Positions 6,719-7,817 of a DNA stretch of 7,817 nucleotides are shown piece by piece. Location: positions 1-7,817 of the forward strand of contig JAHQWX010000072.1 in NCBI GenBank assembly GCA_029856375.1. The letters are read 5' to 3'. Both the position numbers and the translations under genes were made by a program. Position 1 is the stretch's first letter. The number at the start of each line of letters is the position of its first letter. The DNA is from Promethearchaeia archaeon (GTDB lineage Archaea > Asgardarchaeota > Lokiarchaeia > Sigyniarchaeales > SOKP01). Below the pieces are notes generated by a model. It was not told where the DNA came from. It saw only the letters and a list, made by a program, of their open reading frames with translations, and searched no databases.

Positions 6719-7817
6719 ATGTCAAAAAATACATCCTTTCCCAAACGGTATAATTTTTCAGAAATCGAAAAAAAGTGGATCGAATACTGGAAAAAAGAAA
6801 AAATATACGCTTTTGATCAAGCTAAAGAAGGTCAGATATTATCCATTGACACTCCACCTCCGTTTACAAGTGGAGATTTGCATATGGGGCACATATTAAA
6901 CCATTCGTGGATCGATTTTGTTGCGCGGTTTCGAAGAATGCGAGGGATTAATGTATATTTTCCTCAAGGATACGATTGCCATGGGCTTCCCACTGAATTA
7001 GCAGTTGCTGAAGAGTACAAAATTGATAAAAGTGATCGGGATAATTTTCTTAAAAAATGCATAGAATGGACTGAAGATTGTATTAAGCAAATGACGAGGC
7101 AATTTGATGAATTAGGATATTCTACCGATTGGAATTATACTTATAGGACCATGGACGACTCTTATAAGAGACAAGTTCAGGAATCCTTATTAGATTTTTA
7201 TGAGAAAGGTTGGTTATATAGAGAAAAGCATCCTACGCATTACTGTATGAATTGCCAAACATCTGTTGCAAAGGCAGAGGTTGGATACATAGAGGAACCC
7301 GGAAAATTATGGTATATAAAGTTGCCTATCGCGGAAAGAGAAAACGAGTACATTACGATCGCAACTACGAGACCGGAATATATGGAAGCTTGCGTTGGTG
7401 TATTCGTTCATCCAAACGACGAGCGTTATTACCATTTGTCCGCTGCAAAAGTAGAAATTCCTTTTACGGATCGCGTTGTTGAAATCGGTATGGATAGGGA
7501 AGTTGATATGAATTTTGGCACGGGAATAGTTTATTGCTGTACCTACGGAGATGAAACTGATATTAGGTGGAGGTTAGAACACCATCTTGAAGAAATAACT
7601 ATTTTTACCGACGATGGACACATGAACGAAAATTCTAAGTATAGGGGTTTAACGATTTTAGAAGCGCGAGAACAAATCGTTAAAGACCTGGACGAGATGG
7701 GTTTATTAGAGAGAATAGACGAGTATGAGCATAGGATTGTCGTACATACTGAAAGGTCTTCTTGCAAGAAGCCAATAGAATACTTACCTGTTCCGCAATG
7801 GTTTATTAAAGTTCGGG
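6719..7817 (+). CDS. valS: Valyl-tRNA synthetase, N-terminal part, cut by the right edge
   Basis: The frame opens with ATG at 6719 and runs 366 codons off the right edge; full-length enzymes are about 800-950 residues. It charges tRNA-Val with valine in the cytosol and edits mischarged threonine. The class I signature is readable as SGDLHMGHILNH, with HMGH at residues 55-58. IDTPPP (43-48) and GLPTE (89-93) point to the valine enzyme over the isoleucine or leucine enzymes. A zinc-knuckle half, CMNC, lies at 176-179, and a second half probably includes His343 and Cys349 before KPIEYLPVPQWFIKV. The CP1 editing domain is marked by TTRPE (216-220), HPNDERY (231-237) and GTGIVYCCTYGDETDIRW (267-284), the last resembling archaeal valyl enzymes. 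The KMSKS motif and anticodon-binding domain would lie beyond the window. The start is supported by the alignment-like N-terminus and by a TATA-like box 27 bases upstream. Confidence 0.95.
   Translation, partial: MSKNTSFPKRYNFSEIEKKWIEYWKKEKIYAFDQAKEGQILSIDTPPPFTSGDLHMGHILNHSWIDFVARFRRMRGINVYFPQGYDCHGLPTELAVAEEYKIDKSDRDNFLKKCIEWTEDCIKQMTRQFDELGYSTDWNYTYRTMDDSYKRQVQESLLDFYEKGWLYREKHPTHYCMNCQTSVAKAEVGYIEEPGKLWYIKLPIAERENEYITIATTRPEYMEACVGVFVHPNDERYYHLSAAKVEIPFTDRVVEIGMDREVDMNFGTGIVYCCTYGDETDIRWRLEHHLEEITIFTDDGHMNENSKYRGLTILEAREQIVKDLDEMGLLERIDEYEHRIVVHTERSSCKKPIEYLPVPQWFIKVR

Noticed and set aside
7252..7767. Alternative frames on both strands inside valS
   Set aside because: The valS frame is continuous here and carries the editing-domain motifs, so the other frames are coincidental.
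6719..7817. Isoleucyl-tRNA synthetase as an alternative identity
   Set aside because: The IDTPPP and GLPTE motifs and the CTYGDETDIRW stretch of the editing domain fit the valine enzyme better.

Overview
This AT-rich window looks chromosomal and archaeal. The valyl-tRNA synthetase has archaeal-type wording in its editing domain. The tRNA-Ala carries no encoded CCA. Shine-Dalgarno sites are mostly absent. Several genes have a TATA-like box 27-31 bases before the start codon, as expected for leaderless or nearly leaderless archaeal transcripts. The large hydrolase-like protein recalls proteins of large-genome, AT-rich archaea such as Asgard lineages. That placement is an impression, not shown by the sequence.

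Layout: (1) 1-822, minus strand, most of a MoxR-type AAA+ ATPase running off the left edge. (2) 823-953, a divergent promoter region. (3) 954-2294, plus strand, an MFS transporter. (4) 2291-3274, minus strand, an N-terminally membrane-anchored alpha/beta hydrolase whose stop codon overlaps that of the transporter. (5) about 3275-3335, a short divergent promoter with a palindromic AT box. (6) 3461-5821, plus strand, a large protein that I read as an (alpha/alpha)6-toroid, glycosidase-like enzyme. Its reading frame continues upstream to 3323 but has no ordinary start codon. (7) 5858-5929, minus strand, tRNA-Ala(CGC) with a T-rich trailer. (8) 6082-6549, plus strand, a small four-helix membrane protein. 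(9) 6550-6718, a leader region with nested inverted repeats and a TATA box. (10) 6719 to the right edge, plus strand, the N-terminal part of valyl-tRNA synthetase.

How the genes may work together: the transporter, the hydrolase and the glycosidase-like protein form a compact block of three different orientations. They could handle uptake and breakdown of one class of compound, such as an acylated saccharide, but only their adjacency supports this. The tRNA-Ala and the valyl-tRNA synthetase are translation housekeeping genes, and the MoxR ATPase probably belongs to a gene set beyond the left edge. I see no CRISPR array, insertion sequence, prophage gene or toxin-antitoxin pair. The items most worth following up are the broken or non-canonical 5' end of the large gene, its unusual family with a strongly basic insert, the Asn-for-Asp change in the MoxR Walker B motif, and the repeats before valS.
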